DNA of 64,000 nucleotides, from the NCBI RefSeq assembly GCF_001956295.1, contig NZ_MRTD01000009.1:1-64000 (forward strand), read 5' to 3'. Below are positions 1 to 8,968 of the stretch, in pieces; positions within the stretch are counted from its first letter, which is position 1, and every line of letters begins with the position of its first letter. The position numbers and the translations under genes are program-made. The notes under the pieces are model-generated. The model was not told where the DNA came from. It ran no database searches and was given only the letters and a program-made list of their open reading frames with translations. Source of the DNA: Paenibacillus sp. FSL A5-0031. GTDB taxonomy: Bacteria; Bacillota; Bacilli; Paenibacillales; Paenibacillaceae.

Positions 1-665
1 AGCATGCATCGGAAGGCGGAGAGCCAACCTCCTATAACACGAAGGCATATAATATCCAGGTCAGTACCGATGGTACCAACTGGAAAACGGCAGTCAACGT
101 AACCAATAATAAAAATAGTGCGACGGTAGACAATATCACTGCATTATCAGCAAGGTATATCAAGTTGAACGTTACGGCGCCTACGCAAACCACCAACCTT
201 GCAGCAAGAATCTATGAGTTCGAGGTATACGGACCTCCAAATTTAGCATTAAATAAACCCGCGACGGTTGACAGTACATGCAATATTTCGCAAACCGCGG
301 CCAAAGCCGTGGACGGCGTAGTTGTCAATGACAGCAAATGGTGCTCCAAATCCAGTAGCCGTTGGCTGCAGATCGATCTCGGCTCCGTGAAGCAAGTGAA
401 CCAATTTGTCATCAAGCACGCATCGGAAGGCGGAGAGTCGGCCTCTTATAATACGAAGGCTTATGATATCCAAATTAGCACGGATGGTCTGAAGTGGAAT
501 AAGGTGGTAAACGTAACCAATAACTTAAGTGGCATTACGGTAGACACAATTACTACTGTACCGGCTCGATACATTAAGTTGAACGTTACGGCGCCTACGC
601 AAACCACCAACCTTGCAGCAAGGATTTATGAGTTTGAGGCATACGGACCTAGTTTTACGACATAA
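1..665 (+). CDS. C-terminal part of a secreted protein with tandem F5/8 type C (discoidin/CBM32-like) domains (5' truncated by window edge)
   Basis: The reading frame is open from base 3 to the TAA at 663-665 and has no start inside the window, so only the C-terminal ~220 residues are seen. They hold one complete F5/8 type C domain (starting at the NLALNKPATVDS motif near base 240) preceded by the end of another. Both end with the same stretch (YIKLNVTAPTQTTNLAAR, then IYEFE). Such galactose-binding-fold domains normally anchor secreted glycosidases to polysaccharide. The two copies repeat every 414 bases; 47 bases at 162-208 recur exactly at 576-622, pointing to recent duplication or gene conversion. 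The catalytic part, if any, lies upstream of the window. The domain family is confident; the identity of the whole protein is unknown. Confidence 0.85.
   Translation, partial: HASEGGEPTSYNTKAYNIQVSTDGTNWKTAVNVTNNKNSATVDNITALSARYIKLNVTAPTQTTNLAARIYEFEVYGPPNLALNKPATVDSTCNISQTAAKAVDGVVVNDSKWCSKSSSRWLQIDLGSVKQVNQFVIKHASEGGESASYNTKAYDIQISTDGLKWNKVVNVTNNLSGITVDTITTVPARYIKLNVTAPTQTTNLAARIYEFEAYGPSFTT
162..622 (+). repeat. 414-bp tandem repeat inside the F5/8C-domain gene
   Basis: Bases 162-208 are repeated without mismatch at 576-622, and flanking sequence (for example 3-70 versus 417-484) is similar but diverged. The period of 414 bases equals 138 codons, one F5/8C module. Confidence 0.85.
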
Positions 666-698
666 CCCTTGCGACTTATGTAATAGTAAAGATTTAAT

Positions 699-732
699 GC
701 CTCTGAAACTTTAAGTTTCAGGGGCTTTTTGA
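699..732 (+). terminator. Rho-independent terminator after the F5/8C gene
   Basis: A 12-13 bp stem (gcctctgaaactt pairing with aagtttcaggggc, one G-T pair) with almost no loop is followed by a run of T, 34 bases after the stop codon. Confidence 0.85.
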
Positions 733-838
733 TTTTTAATTATAGACACGACGCCCCGCCGGGATTGCATGGGTTTCGAACATGGTAATTGTCATGCAGG
801 AATGACAGGGGAGCAGAGAAGTGAGGTAAGGGAAAAGA

Positions 839-863
839 CTGGCCCCGAACGAATAAGGGCCAG
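839..863 (-). terminator. Probable terminator of the small secreted protein gene
   Basis: The 7-bp stem ctggccc/gggccag lies ~45 bases beyond the stop codon of the minus-strand gene at 909-1283 and is followed on that strand by the T-rich tract TCTTTTCCCTT. The T-run is interrupted, so confidence is moderate. Confidence 0.5.
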
Positions 864-908
864 CCTGCGAGAAATCGCGATTGCGGAGGGATTTCATCCC
901 TTACGTAA

Positions 909-1283
909 TTATAGAAAATTAACCTTGACTATATCCCTGCCGATGAGAGTCCCCCAACGGTCATAAACCGATGCATCAATATTGTAAGTTCCGCCTGCCA
1001 GCACGAGCTTTGTACTATTTGTTAACGTATGATGAATGTCGTATCCGCTGGTCGGCACGTTGAGCAAACCCGAATAGTAGGTCCTTGATCCGTTGTTTAT
1101 TTCCTGGATGCGGAACTCGTACTGGTAACCTCCGGTTGGCTTCGTAATACCGATATAATCCGGAACCGCGCCGTAGCTATTCGGATACGGGTTAAACACA
1201 AAGACCCCATTGGCCGCGCTCGCTTGGGAAGCCATCCCGAGCAGCAAACCGATGACCATGACAAGCGAAAATATCTTCTTCAT
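909..1283 (-). CDS. Small secreted protein of unknown function
   Basis: A 124-residue protein with a clear Sec signal peptide: MKK, a hydrophobic core, and a likely cleavage after ASQASA near residue 23. The mature ~100 residues are rich in Tyr, Asn, Gly and Thr and look like a single beta-sandwich-type domain. There are no cysteines and no recognised catalytic motif. The start is well supported by AGGAGGAATGAATAATG. It stands alone, with its own upstream region (1284-1540) and a probable terminator. I do not recognise a family; an extracellular or wall-associated role is inferred only from the signal peptide. Confidence 0.75.
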   Translation of the reverse strand: MKKIFSLVMVIGLLLGMASQASAANGVFVFNPYPNSYGAVPDYIGITKPTGGYQYEFRIQEINNGSRTYYSGLLNVPTSGYDIHHTLTNSTKLVLAGGTYNIDASVYDRWGTLIGRDIVKVNFL

Positions 1284-1540
1284 TATTCATTCCTCCTAGT
1301 AAGGTTCGTCTTACCCGTTCCGGCCGAAAGGGGTATGTACCTTTGCAGAGAGCTCTCGCAATGAATATATCATCAATGAACAGAAGTAACTATATTTAGA
1401 ATTTTGAATTGTATGTCTATTTCTATCGGATTTTTTTCTATTACATCGCTCATGTGGCGACGTACTCTTTTGCGTTGTACTCTTACAATACAGTAACGTT
1501 GATTTTGGAAAGCTCTGTATACTACATTCTAGCACCCAGC

Positions 1541-2620
1541 TCACGCGCGAGAAGCATCGGGAACATCATTCGAGTGGTCTGAAAATCGGGAGAGTCGACA
1601 AGGGTCTAATTCGCTTCTTGATTCCCGATAGATTATTTCACTTGCAGCCAGATGCGCAATCAGCGGCGCCAGCGTAATCGCAGAATGCATCACTGTCAGA
1701 TAAAGTCCGTTTATGTGGTCGTGGAAGCCCACGATCGGATAGCCGTCTTCAGGCATAGGTCTCATCCCGACCTTTATGCTTTCCAGTTCCAGTTGATTTC
1801 CGTCCTTCAGACTGTGCCTCAACGTGTTGAACGCTCGCTTACCGACCGCCTCTGGTCCATTTTCCTCTGACTCGTCGATATAATCTTCCGCAGCCAGCAG
1901 TATATGATCTGTCAGTTGGCGTGCTTCAAATTGCGCATTTGAGATTAATGTGCGTATCAGTTTATTCGTAGTTTTCATCTGAATTAGAATGGAAGGCGAC
2001 GGCGTTACCGGCACGTGACAACCTAAGGGGTCGCAAAGTTTGGGTATACCTGTTCCTGCGGCCAATACTACGACATCTGACTCCAGAAAACCATTGGACG
2101 TATGGACGCCGACTAAGCGGGAATCTTCTTGCTGCAGCTGTGTAACGTTGGTGCCGAACTTAATCTTTGCTCCGTACTCCCGTGCTTTGCTGAGCAACAG
2201 CTCCGTTACCCCTATAGGGTCCACCGCACCTTCTTCGCTAACAAAGATCGCTTCATTCGGATATTCCTTTAGATTCGGCTCCAATGCCTCAAGCTGCTCT
2301 CGGTTTAATTTTTGAAAGTGGAGTTGCTCCCTGAGTGGCGGGGTTCCCCAAGTCAGCGCTCCATTCCAATGAATCTTCAGTTCGGGCAGCTCTTGCTGAA
2401 GCGTATGATATTCTTCTAGAGCTGCATCATACAAATGCCAGTATTCTGGAGCCACTCTATGAGTCGTATGTATCCAGGCAAAAGATTTTTCCGTAACTTC
2501 ACGCGCCGCAGCGGGGTGTCGTTCTATTACGGTTACATCTTGATTTCGTTTAGCCAAATGATAGGCCAAGGACGCCCCGACAATCCCTGCGCCAATAATC
2601 ACGATTTTTTGTTTTTGCAA
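1541..2620 (-). CDS. FAD-dependent oxidoreductase, glycine/D-amino acid oxidase (DAO) family
   Basis: A 359-residue flavoprotein. The N-terminus carries the dinucleotide-binding motif GAGIVGASLAYHLAKR followed by the conserved acidic residue of VIERH, as in DadA/ThiO/SoxB-type amine oxidases that oxidise amino acids or N-methyl amines to the imino acid. A second FAD-contact motif appears as VVVLAAGTG, and the C-terminal GMRPMPEDGYPIVGF resembles the family's substrate and flavin loop. The start is probably TTG at 2618-2620, nine bases after GAGGGGGA. The gene is monocistronic and divergent from the AraC-family gene at 2808. Substrate cannot be told from sequence. Confidence 0.85.
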   Translation of the reverse strand: MQKQKIVIIGAGIVGASLAYHLAKRNQDVTVIERHPAAAREVTEKSFAWIHTTHRVAPEYWHLYDAALEEYHTLQQELPELKIHWNGALTWGTPPLREQLHFQKLNREQLEALEPNLKEYPNEAIFVSEEGAVDPIGVTELLLSKAREYGAKIKFGTNVTQLQQEDSRLVGVHTSNGFLESDVVVLAAGTGIPKLCDPLGCHVPVTPSPSILIQMKTTNKLIRTLISNAQFEARQLTDHILLAAEDYIDESEENGPEAVGKRAFNTLRHSLKDGNQLELESIKVGMRPMPEDGYPIVGFHDHINGLYLTVMHSAITLAPLIAHLAASEIIYRESRSELDPCRLSRFSDHSNDVPDASRA

Positions 2621-2747
2621 TTATGACTCCCCCTCTATAACTCTAGTGTAACATAGGAATCATGGTAATCAGACGTTATAACATATTCAGACAGCTGGAG
2701 TGATTGGAGTACTAATTCTAGTAATCCGGTTCCTAACGCTTTTCCTG

Positions 2748-2776
2748 TTTAACTTCTCGAACCAAACTAATATAAT
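2748..2776 (+). promoter_or_regulatory. Promoter of the AraC-family siderophore regulator
   Basis: A perfect -10 TATAAT at 2771-2776 lies about 15 bases upstream of the GGAGGAGG ribosome binding site. The -35 candidate TTTAAC at 2748-2753, with a 17-base spacer, is weak, as expected for an activator- or regulator-dependent promoter. Confidence 0.5.
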
Positions 2777-2807
2777 AGGAAAAAAGTATCGGAGGAGGTA
2801 AACCAGA

Positions 2808-3833
2808 ATGGAGGACATCCAACGACACGGGTGTGAAATTGAAAATAAACGAAATAGAAGCTGTGAATTGACCGCTCATTTGAATCGCATGTACAGTGCA
2901 GATGCTCTGGAGCATCAAGTGAAAGTTCCATTCGAGATTGGAAATGGCTCTTGGCAGCGTATGCGGCCACTTGCTGCTGTCGAGTTGGTGCTTTGTGATG
3001 TGCGTTTTCACAAACATATGGTGATGAGCAGCAAAGAAGCGGAGGACTCTGCCGTTATTGGTTTTTGTCTGGGTGATCCGATCTGGTGGAATGTCGAGGG
3101 CAACAAAAAGGAGTTTGGACTTGCTTCTGGCGAGGTATCGGCCTTCTTCAACACAGAGGACAGCCATTGCTGCGAGTACGATGTCCACCGGCATTTTCAG
3201 GGCTTAACCTTAAAGCTGAACCGGAAAATGGCCAGCCAATCGTTGCAGCAGCTTCCCATTGATAGGGTAATGCATGCTTTTTTTGAGAAAAAGGGACAAA
3301 TATTTAGCAGTAAGATGACGCCAGGCATGAAGCAAATTACGCACGAGATTTTACACTGCCGGTACACGGGCGATGTGAAGCAGATTTATTTGAGTGCCAA
3401 GGTATTGGAGCTTATTGCGCTATACGTTAGTGAATCGCTGCTTCAGAAGCCGCTAACTATGCCGGATTTGTCCAGAACCGATCTTGCTGCTCTTCACCTG
3501 GCCAAAGAAATTTTGGATGCCAATCTGCTGACGCCTCCAGGGCTAGGCGAATTATCCAAGCAAGTATGCTTGAACGAATACAAGCTAAAAAAAGGTTTTA
3601 AGGAGCTGTTCGGTTTCCCGGTTCATGCCTATGTGATTGATTGCAGGCTGACGGCAGCCTATTACATGCTGGAAGAGGGAGTTGTAAATATAACGGAGGC
3701 TGCTTATGCTGTGGGCTTTAGCAAGGTAGGTCATTTCTCTGAACAGTTTAAGCGCAAATATGGGATGAAACCTTCTGAATATTTCCCTCATCATCGGAAG
3801 CTGAGCGGGGAGCGTGTACTTCCTTTACAATAA
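2808..3833 (+). CDS. AraC-family transcriptional regulator of the siderophore uptake locus (PchR/YbtA-like)
   Basis: A 341-residue regulator. The N-terminal ~210 residues are a ligand-sensing region. The C-terminal ~100 residues hold the double helix-turn-helix of AraC proteins, with the typical second motif ITEAAYAVGFSKVGHFSEQFKRKYGM (split here as ITEAAYAVGFSK and VGHFSEQFKRKYGM) and ending KPSEYF. It has a strong start (GGAGGAGG, nine bases, ATG). It lies directly upstream of, and in the same direction as, a siderophore-binding lipoprotein and two fused ABC subunits. This order matches AraC regulators such as YbtA/PchR that sense the incoming ferric siderophore and switch on uptake genes. 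That role here is inferred from context. Confidence 0.85.
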   Translation: MEDIQRHGCEIENKRNRSCELTAHLNRMYSADALEHQVKVPFEIGNGSWQRMRPLAAVELVLCDVRFHKHMVMSSKEAEDSAVIGFCLGDPIWWNVEGNKKEFGLASGEVSAFFNTEDSHCCEYDVHRHFQGLTLKLNRKMASQSLQQLPIDRVMHAFFEKKGQIFSSKMTPGMKQITHEILHCRYTGDVKQIYLSAKVLELIALYVSESLLQKPLTMPDLSRTDLAALHLAKEILDANLLTPPGLGELSKQVCLNEYKLKKGFKELFGFPVHAYVIDCRLTAAYYMLEEGVVNITEAAYAVGFSKVGHFSEQFKRKYGMKPSEYFPHHRKLSGERVLPLQ

Positions 3834-3957
3834 TCCGGATTTGTCCTTTCCCCTCCCGATTTGGGTAGCAGCTGGCAGGGCTGGTATGAGATAGTAGGGC
3901 ATATCGGCTGAATGACATCCTAGCGTGAATTGAAGCTCTTTTTTTTTCGACTTAATT

Positions 3958-3976
3958 GATAATGATAATCGTTATT
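3958..3976 (+). promoter_or_regulatory. Fur box upstream of the siderophore-binding lipoprotein gene
   Basis: The 19 bases gataatgataatcgttatt match the classical Fur consensus GATAATGATAATCATTATC at all but two positions. The site lies ~105 bases before the lipoprotein start, so iron repression of the uptake genes downstream is expected. Confidence 0.85.
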
Positions 3977-4081
3977 AATTTAAGGTATGGATGAGAAATG
4001 AATACTTCGTACAGGGACGGAATTCATTCAGTTGGCAACTAAGCTAGAGCGTACTCAATACTGGAAAGGGTGGATTACGAG

Positions 4082-5032
4082 ATGAAGAAGGTTTTAATTT
4101 TGGCCATAGCATGCATGGTGTTCGTACTGTCAGCTTGCAGTAGTGCGAAGACAACAGGGGAAAAGGGGGAGAACGGTCAGGCGACGTTCAAAATGATTGA
4201 GAATGCTAAAGGAGACAAAATCAAATTGCCGCTTCATCCAAAGCGGATTGCAGATTTATCGGGATCAACGGAAGAATTGCTGCTTCTGGGGATTAAGCCG
4301 ATTGCATCAGCCAATGCGGATTATGGAACCCGGGGAGTATTCACGCCTACAATTAAGGACAAGTTGGACCCCGATACGATCAATTTGGGCTGGTATGCTG
4401 AGCCAATTAATATAGAGCTTGTCACAGCTGCCGAGCCGGACTTGATCATATTAGGGACGTTGTTCAATGAAGACTTGTATGAACAGTTGTCGCAAATTGC
4501 ACCAACGGTAGTTGTTCCACATCCTTATTATGCCTGGAGGGAACGATTTGCCTTTCTGGCCGATCTGTTTGACAAAAAGGATGTAATGGATAAATGGCTT
4601 GAGGAATATGAGCAGAAGGTTGTGGATTGGAAGGAGAAGCTATCGCCGATTATACAGGATGAAAGCTTTGCTATGATTGAAACTTATCCGAAAAATCTGG
4701 TGGCTTATTCATCTACAGGCAGCGCGGAGTTGATCTATAAAGACTTCGGCTTCAAACGTACAGAGGGCATTCCTGATCCTGAACATTGGGGAGGCCGGGA
4801 GATGAGTTTGGAAGGACTCACTGCTATTAACCCAGATCATTTGCTGCTCATGGAGAACAGCGAGAACAAAATGAGTGATAGTAAAGTATGGAGCAATCTA
4901 AAGGCCGTTCAGCAGAACAATGTATATCGGATTACAAACATCGATAACTACAATTATTCCTATACCGCAATGGGCAGGATGCATCTACTCGACATGATTG
5001 GGTCACTTATTCTGGAGAAGCACAAGAAGTAG
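4082..5032 (+). CDS. Ferric-siderophore ABC transporter substrate-binding lipoprotein (FecB/FhuD family)
   Basis: A 316-residue lipoprotein. The signal MKKVLILAIACMVFVLSAC ends in a lipobox with Cys19, so the protein should be lipid-anchored on the outer face of the membrane. The rest has the two-lobed class III binding-protein pattern: RIADLSGSTEELLLLGIKP at the start of lobe 1, then ELVTAAEPDLIILG, a long linking helix with DKWLEEYEQKV, and lobe 2. ATG at 4082 is preferred over the GTG at 4070, because the GGAAAGGG site sits 11 bases before the ATG and the GTG overlaps it. The Fur box upstream and the ABC genes downstream indicate ferric-siderophore capture. The siderophore is unknown, and no biosynthesis genes are in the window. 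Confidence 0.88.
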   Translation: MKKVLILAIACMVFVLSACSSAKTTGEKGENGQATFKMIENAKGDKIKLPLHPKRIADLSGSTEELLLLGIKPIASANADYGTRGVFTPTIKDKLDPDTINLGWYAEPINIELVTAAEPDLIILGTLFNEDLYEQLSQIAPTVVVPHPYYAWRERFAFLADLFDKKDVMDKWLEEYEQKVVDWKEKLSPIIQDESFAMIETYPKNLVAYSSTGSAELIYKDFGFKRTEGIPDPEHWGGREMSLEGLTAINPDHLLLMENSENKMSDSKVWSNLKAVQQNNVYRITNIDNYNYSYTAMGRMHLLDMIGSLILEKHKK

Positions 5033-5118
5033 GCTGATTCGTTCTCATCTTGGTCAAGTCAGCGGGGAATAATGAACCCGGACAGGCTGTTCAATCCTAA
5101 CGTAAAGGAGTTATTGCC

Positions 5119-7053
5119 ATGGATTTGAAATCTGAATTATCGGGATTGCTACAAGTTACCGCAGAGAAAAAAGGACTTCTGTCCGTGGCCGTCATTTTCT
5201 CGACAATCTCCAGCTTGCTGCAGGTGGCCCCTTTTGTTGCGGTATATCAAATTGTACAGGAGCTTTTTCTCCATGCCAACGATCAGGCAGGTATAGACAA
5301 GAGTCTCATTATGTATTGGGGTCTTGCTGCATTGGCGGCGTTAATCGGAGCTCTCGTCACGCTGTATATTGGCGGTATGTGCTCGCATATTGCGGCCTTC
5401 GATATTTTATATCGATTAAGAGTTCGTCTTGCTGATCATGTGGCCAAAGTTCCCATGGGCTATCATACAAGAACTGCGACCGGAGAATTGAAAAAAATCA
5501 TCGAGGTCAGTGTCGAGAAAATCGAAAAATTTATTGCGCATCAGCTTCCGGATACGGTCAGCGCCATCATGATTCCTTTGCTGTTAATTAGTTATTTGTT
5601 CTGGCTGGATTGGAGGATGGCATTGGTACTGCTCGTTCCGATCAGCTTCGGCTACTGGCTGCAAACCCGAATGTTTGCAAGCGAAAGCGGGCGGAACACA
5701 TACCGTGATTTTCAATATGCGGTGGAGGAAATGAATGCATCTGGTGTTGAGTATGTGCGCGGCATGCCTGCTGTCAAAGTGTTCGGCATTAAAGCGGACA
5801 GCTTTCTAAGCTTCAGGTATGCAGTCGAGCGCTATCGGGATATATCGCTTCGGATAACGGACCTTTACAGAAGGCCGTACGGTCTGTTTTTTCTGGTGGT
5901 TAGCTCGCTGTTCACATTCATCATTCCAGCAGGACTAGTGCTTGCTTCCAATACACCTGGCAATCTGGCTTTTACAGTTACCTTTGTACTGTTTCTGCTT
6001 ATTACTCCAGGAATGGCAGTGCCGCTGCTGAAGCTGATGCAAGCTGGGAGTGGCTTGCGGGAAATTGTGGAGGGCTACAAGCGGATTGAAACTGTGCTTG
6101 AGGAAGGGATTGTCGAAGAGCCTGCTGTTCCGAGAGACCCATCTTTTTATGATATTGCGTTTGAGCAGCTTTCTTTCGCCTATGAGCGGAGCGACAGCAA
6201 ACATTATAAGCCTGTTCTCAAGGATATTGGTTTTGTGGCCAAGGCTGGCGAAATGACTGCATTCGTTGGTCCTTCGGGCGGAGGCAAATCTACAATTGCC
6301 CAATTGCTGCTGCGTTTTTGGGAGATCAACGAAGGTCGTATTACGATAGGCGGCGTTCCGATTCAAGAGATCGGAACGGAGAAGCTGATGGACCTCGTAT
6401 CGTTTGTTTTTCAGGATGTGCATCTCTTCTACGATACAATCGAAGCCAATATCCGAATGGGCAATATGACGGCATCCAAGGAAGCTGTTACAAAAGCCGC
6501 GACCATGGCTCGCTGTCATGAATTTATTGAGCAGCTTCCGCAAGGCTATGACACCAAGATTGGGGAAGGAGGCACTTATCTATCAGGGGGCGAAGCCCAG
6601 CGGGTCTCTATTGCTCGGGCACTGCTCAAGGATGCTCCGATTTTAGTACTGGATGAGGCAACTGCCTATGCGGATGCCGAAAATGAGTACCTAATTCAAC
6701 AGGCTTTGGCTAAGCTGGTGCAAGGGAAAACAGTGCTTATTATTGCTCATCGGTTATCTTCCATACGGGCGGCAGAACAGATTCTGGTTATTCGACAAGG
6801 AGAAATTGTAGAGCGTGGGACTCATGACGAGCTTCGGGCATTACAGGGACTATATGAGCAAATGTGGAAATCTCATATTAATGCTGCTTCTTGGAAGCTA
6901 GGGGCGGGACGGGCCACAGCTAGGGACTCAGCAACTGCAGAAGCTGTCGGAACAACAGTAATAGCTGAGATAGCTGGAGTTGCTCCTGCATCTCCCGAAG
7001 ATACTATTGCGAAAGTACCTTATGCTTCTAATGGAAGGAGGGGGAAGCCGTGA
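5119..7053 (+). CDS. Fused permease-ATPase ABC subunit for siderophore import (YbtP/IrtA type), first half
   Basis: A 644-residue protein with six membrane spans (residues ~20-310) and an ATPase domain (~345-590). Visible motifs are Walker A GPSGGGKST near 384-392, the Q-loop VFQDVHLFYDTI, the signature LSGGEAQRVS, Walker B with the unusual DEATAYAD, and the switch His in IAHRLSS. The fold is that of type IV exporters, but the DEATAYAD/DEATAFAD form and pairing with a second such subunit next to a siderophore-binding protein are typical of the importers YbtP/YbtQ and IrtA/IrtB. A ~55-residue tail rich in Ala and Thr follows the ATPase. The stop codon overlaps the next start (GTGA), so translation is probably coupled and the two form a heterodimer. 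Confidence 0.85.
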   Translation: MDLKSELSGLLQVTAEKKGLLSVAVIFSTISSLLQVAPFVAVYQIVQELFLHANDQAGIDKSLIMYWGLAALAALIGALVTLYIGGMCSHIAAFDILYRLRVRLADHVAKVPMGYHTRTATGELKKIIEVSVEKIEKFIAHQLPDTVSAIMIPLLLISYLFWLDWRMALVLLVPISFGYWLQTRMFASESGRNTYRDFQYAVEEMNASGVEYVRGMPAVKVFGIKADSFLSFRYAVERYRDISLRITDLYRRPYGLFFLVVSSLFTFIIPAGLVLASNTPGNLAFTVTFVLFLLITPGMAVPLLKLMQAGSGLREIVEGYKRIETVLEEGIVEEPAVPRDPSFYDIAFEQLSFAYERSDSKHYKPVLKDIGFVAKAGEMTAFVGPSGGGKSTIAQLLLRFWEINEGRITIGGVPIQEIGTEKLMDLVSFVFQDVHLFYDTIEANIRMGNMTASKEAVTKAATMARCHEFIEQLPQGYDTKIGEGGTYLSGGEAQRVSIARALLKDAPILVLDEATAYADAENEYLIQQALAKLVQGKTVLIIAHRLSSIRAAEQILVIRQGEIVERGTHDELRALQGLYEQMWKSHINAASWKLGAGRATARDSATAEAVGTTVIAEIAGVAPASPEDTIAKVPYASNGRRGKP

Positions 7054-8789
7054 AGCAATATCTGATGAATCTGTCAGGCGGAAATCCTCGTCCCCTTATC
7101 CCTTCGACACTTGCCGCTATGTTGGATGGCGTGGTCAAGATTGTCCCCGCTGCCCTGCTGGCAGATCTATTTCATACGATGTATACCTTCTATACGGAGC
7201 CGGGTACTGCGTGGAATACCTGGCGGCTCTGGATGGTGGCGGCTGTACTGATTGTTTGGCTGCCTGTCTCCTATGCTGCATATTCTTTGCTGTACAACAA
7301 AGCTTATAGAGCGGCGTACAGCCTGGCTGCTGCGGGTCGGATGAGTCTGGCTGAACATTTGCGTCGTCTCCCGTTAGGTTATTTCGGTAAGCGCGATCCG
7401 GCGGATATGACTAACCTGCTTTTAAGCGATTACGCTCAAGTCGAGCATACGATATCGCATAATGTACCCCAGTTAATCAGTGCAGTGATGCTGCCATTGC
7501 TGGCATTTGGCGGCTTGCTGCTGTTGGATTGGCGGATGGCACTGGCAATGTTCGTGGCAGTGCCAGCAGGATTGCTGCTGCTTTGGCTGACGGACGCGCT
7601 GCAGGTGCGCTTGAGCGAAGGGCACATCCGGGCTAAAAATGAAGCGGCCAACCGACTGCAGGAATATTTGAGCGGCATTCAAGAAATCAAAGCCCATAAC
7701 ATGGGGGGCAAGCGATTCGAACGTTTGCGTCTCGCCTTTGACCAGCTGAAGCGGGCTTCGATTCGGCTTGAAGGGTTAATGGGCCCGCTCATTTTGGGAG
7801 CGACACTGCTGACCCGCTCGGGCATGACGATCATGATTGCAGCAGGGAGTGCTTGGCTTGCCGGAGGGACGCTTTCTTTGACCGTCTTTCTGCTGTTTTT
7901 ACTTGTAGGCACCCGCATCTTCGACCCGCTGACCGCCGTATTGATGAACTATGGGGAGATTCGCTATTCCGCTTACAGTGCCCAGCGCATTATGGATATT
8001 CGGCAGGAGCAGCCGATGCCGGGAACGGGAGGTATTGACGAGAATGGTGCGATTGTATTCGACCGAGTTACCTTCGGTTATCGGCCAGAAGCACCTGTTC
8101 TGAAGGAGCTGTCGTTTACGATTGCGCCGCAAAGCATTACAGCCTTAGTAGGACCGTCGGGCAGTGGGAAAAGCACAGTTTTGCGCTTAATCGCTCGTTT
8201 CTGGGACGTTCAGCAAGGTGCTATCCGCATTGGGGAACAGACGCTCGAACAGTCCGATGCTGAGCAGTTGTTATCGCATATATCGATGGTCTTTCAGGAT
8301 GTATACCTCTTCCAAGATACCATTGGAAACAATATTCGCATCGGCAAGCTGGATGCAACGCAAGCAGAAATTGAAGCAGCGGCTAGACGTGCCTGCTGCC
8401 ATGAGTTTATTTCAAGGCTGCCGCAAGGGTATGACACCCCGGTTGGCGAGGGCGGCTCCACATTGTCCGGCGGCGAGAAGCAGCGTATCTCTATTGCTCG
8501 CGCACTGCTTAAGAATGCATCAATTGTTCTGCTGGACGAAGCTACGGCTTCGCTTGATCCAGAAAATGAAGCTGAGGTTCAGCAGGCCATCAATGAGTTG
8601 GTCGCAAGCAAGACGGTCATTATGATCGCCCACCGTCTGATGACCGTTCAGCATGCGGACAAAATTCTGTTTCTCGAGCAGGGTAGGCTTGTAGAAGAAG
8701 GCACGCATGACGAGTTATGCGCCCAGGCTGGACGTTATGCTAGCTTATGGAGCCTGCAGCAGGAAGCTGCAGGCTGGCAGCTCAAATAA
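7050..8789 (+). CDS. Fused permease-ATPase ABC subunit for siderophore import (YbtQ/IrtB type), second half
   Basis: A 579-residue partner of the preceding gene, starting with GTG four bases before its end (GTGAAGC, preceded by AGGAGGGGG). It has six membrane spans (to ~residue 315) and an ATPase domain with Walker A GPSGSGKST near residue 367, the Q-loop VFQDVYLFQDTI, the signature LSGGEKQRIS, Walker B LLDEATASLD and the switch IAHRLMT. All nucleotide-binding motifs are intact, so the heterodimer should have two competent sites. It is the last gene of the iron operon, ahead of an inverted repeat at 8928. Its import role is inferred from the binding protein and Fur box upstream; sequence alone would also fit an exporter. 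Confidence 0.85.
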   Translation: MKQYLMNLSGGNPRPLIPSTLAAMLDGVVKIVPAALLADLFHTMYTFYTEPGTAWNTWRLWMVAAVLIVWLPVSYAAYSLLYNKAYRAAYSLAAAGRMSLAEHLRRLPLGYFGKRDPADMTNLLLSDYAQVEHTISHNVPQLISAVMLPLLAFGGLLLLDWRMALAMFVAVPAGLLLLWLTDALQVRLSEGHIRAKNEAANRLQEYLSGIQEIKAHNMGGKRFERLRLAFDQLKRASIRLEGLMGPLILGATLLTRSGMTIMIAAGSAWLAGGTLSLTVFLLFLLVGTRIFDPLTAVLMNYGEIRYSAYSAQRIMDIRQEQPMPGTGGIDENGAIVFDRVTFGYRPEAPVLKELSFTIAPQSITALVGPSGSGKSTVLRLIARFWDVQQGAIRIGEQTLEQSDAEQLLSHISMVFQDVYLFQDTIGNNIRIGKLDATQAEIEAAARRACCHEFISRLPQGYDTPVGEGGSTLSGGEKQRISIARALLKNASIVLLDEATASLDPENEAEVQQAINELVASKTVIMIAHRLMTVQHADKILFLEQGRLVEEGTHDELCAQAGRYASLWSLQQEAAGWQLK

Positions 8790-8927
8790 GAAAAATTTAG
8801 AGCTTTTCTGATATAGGCAGCTCGCAGGCTTATTGATTTTTGCTTCCGGGATGCAATGCTGAGTAATGAGCAACTAGAATTTTAAAAAATCTGTTTATTC
8901 TAGGCGATTTGATATGCAATCAAACGG

Positions 8928-8968
8928 AAATCCCCTTCAAAGGAATTGAAGGGGATTTGATGATTTAT
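8928..8968 (+). terminator. Hairpin closing the siderophore operon
   Basis: A perfect 13-bp inverted repeat, aaatccccttcaa (8928-8940) and ttgaaggggattt (8946-8958), lies 139 bases after the last ABC gene. The tract after it (gatgatttattg) has few T, so termination is likely but not certain. Confidence 0.55.

Noticed and set aside
769..966. 65-codon plus-strand frame
   Set aside because: Overlaps the end and terminator of the well-supported minus-strand secreted-protein gene, and has no ribosome binding site.
1284..1540. Possible riboswitch in the leader of the small secreted protein
   Set aside because: No match to the conserved cores of riboswitch classes I can recall (for example GEMM or T-box); no clear hairpin series.
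1311..1544. 77-codon minus-strand frame upstream of the small secreted protein
   Set aside because: Overlaps the stop of the oxidoreductase gene, has unlikely composition and no start signal.
5935..6543. 202-codon minus-strand frame
   Set aside because: Antisense to the ABC permease-ATPase gene with all motifs intact; a shadow frame.
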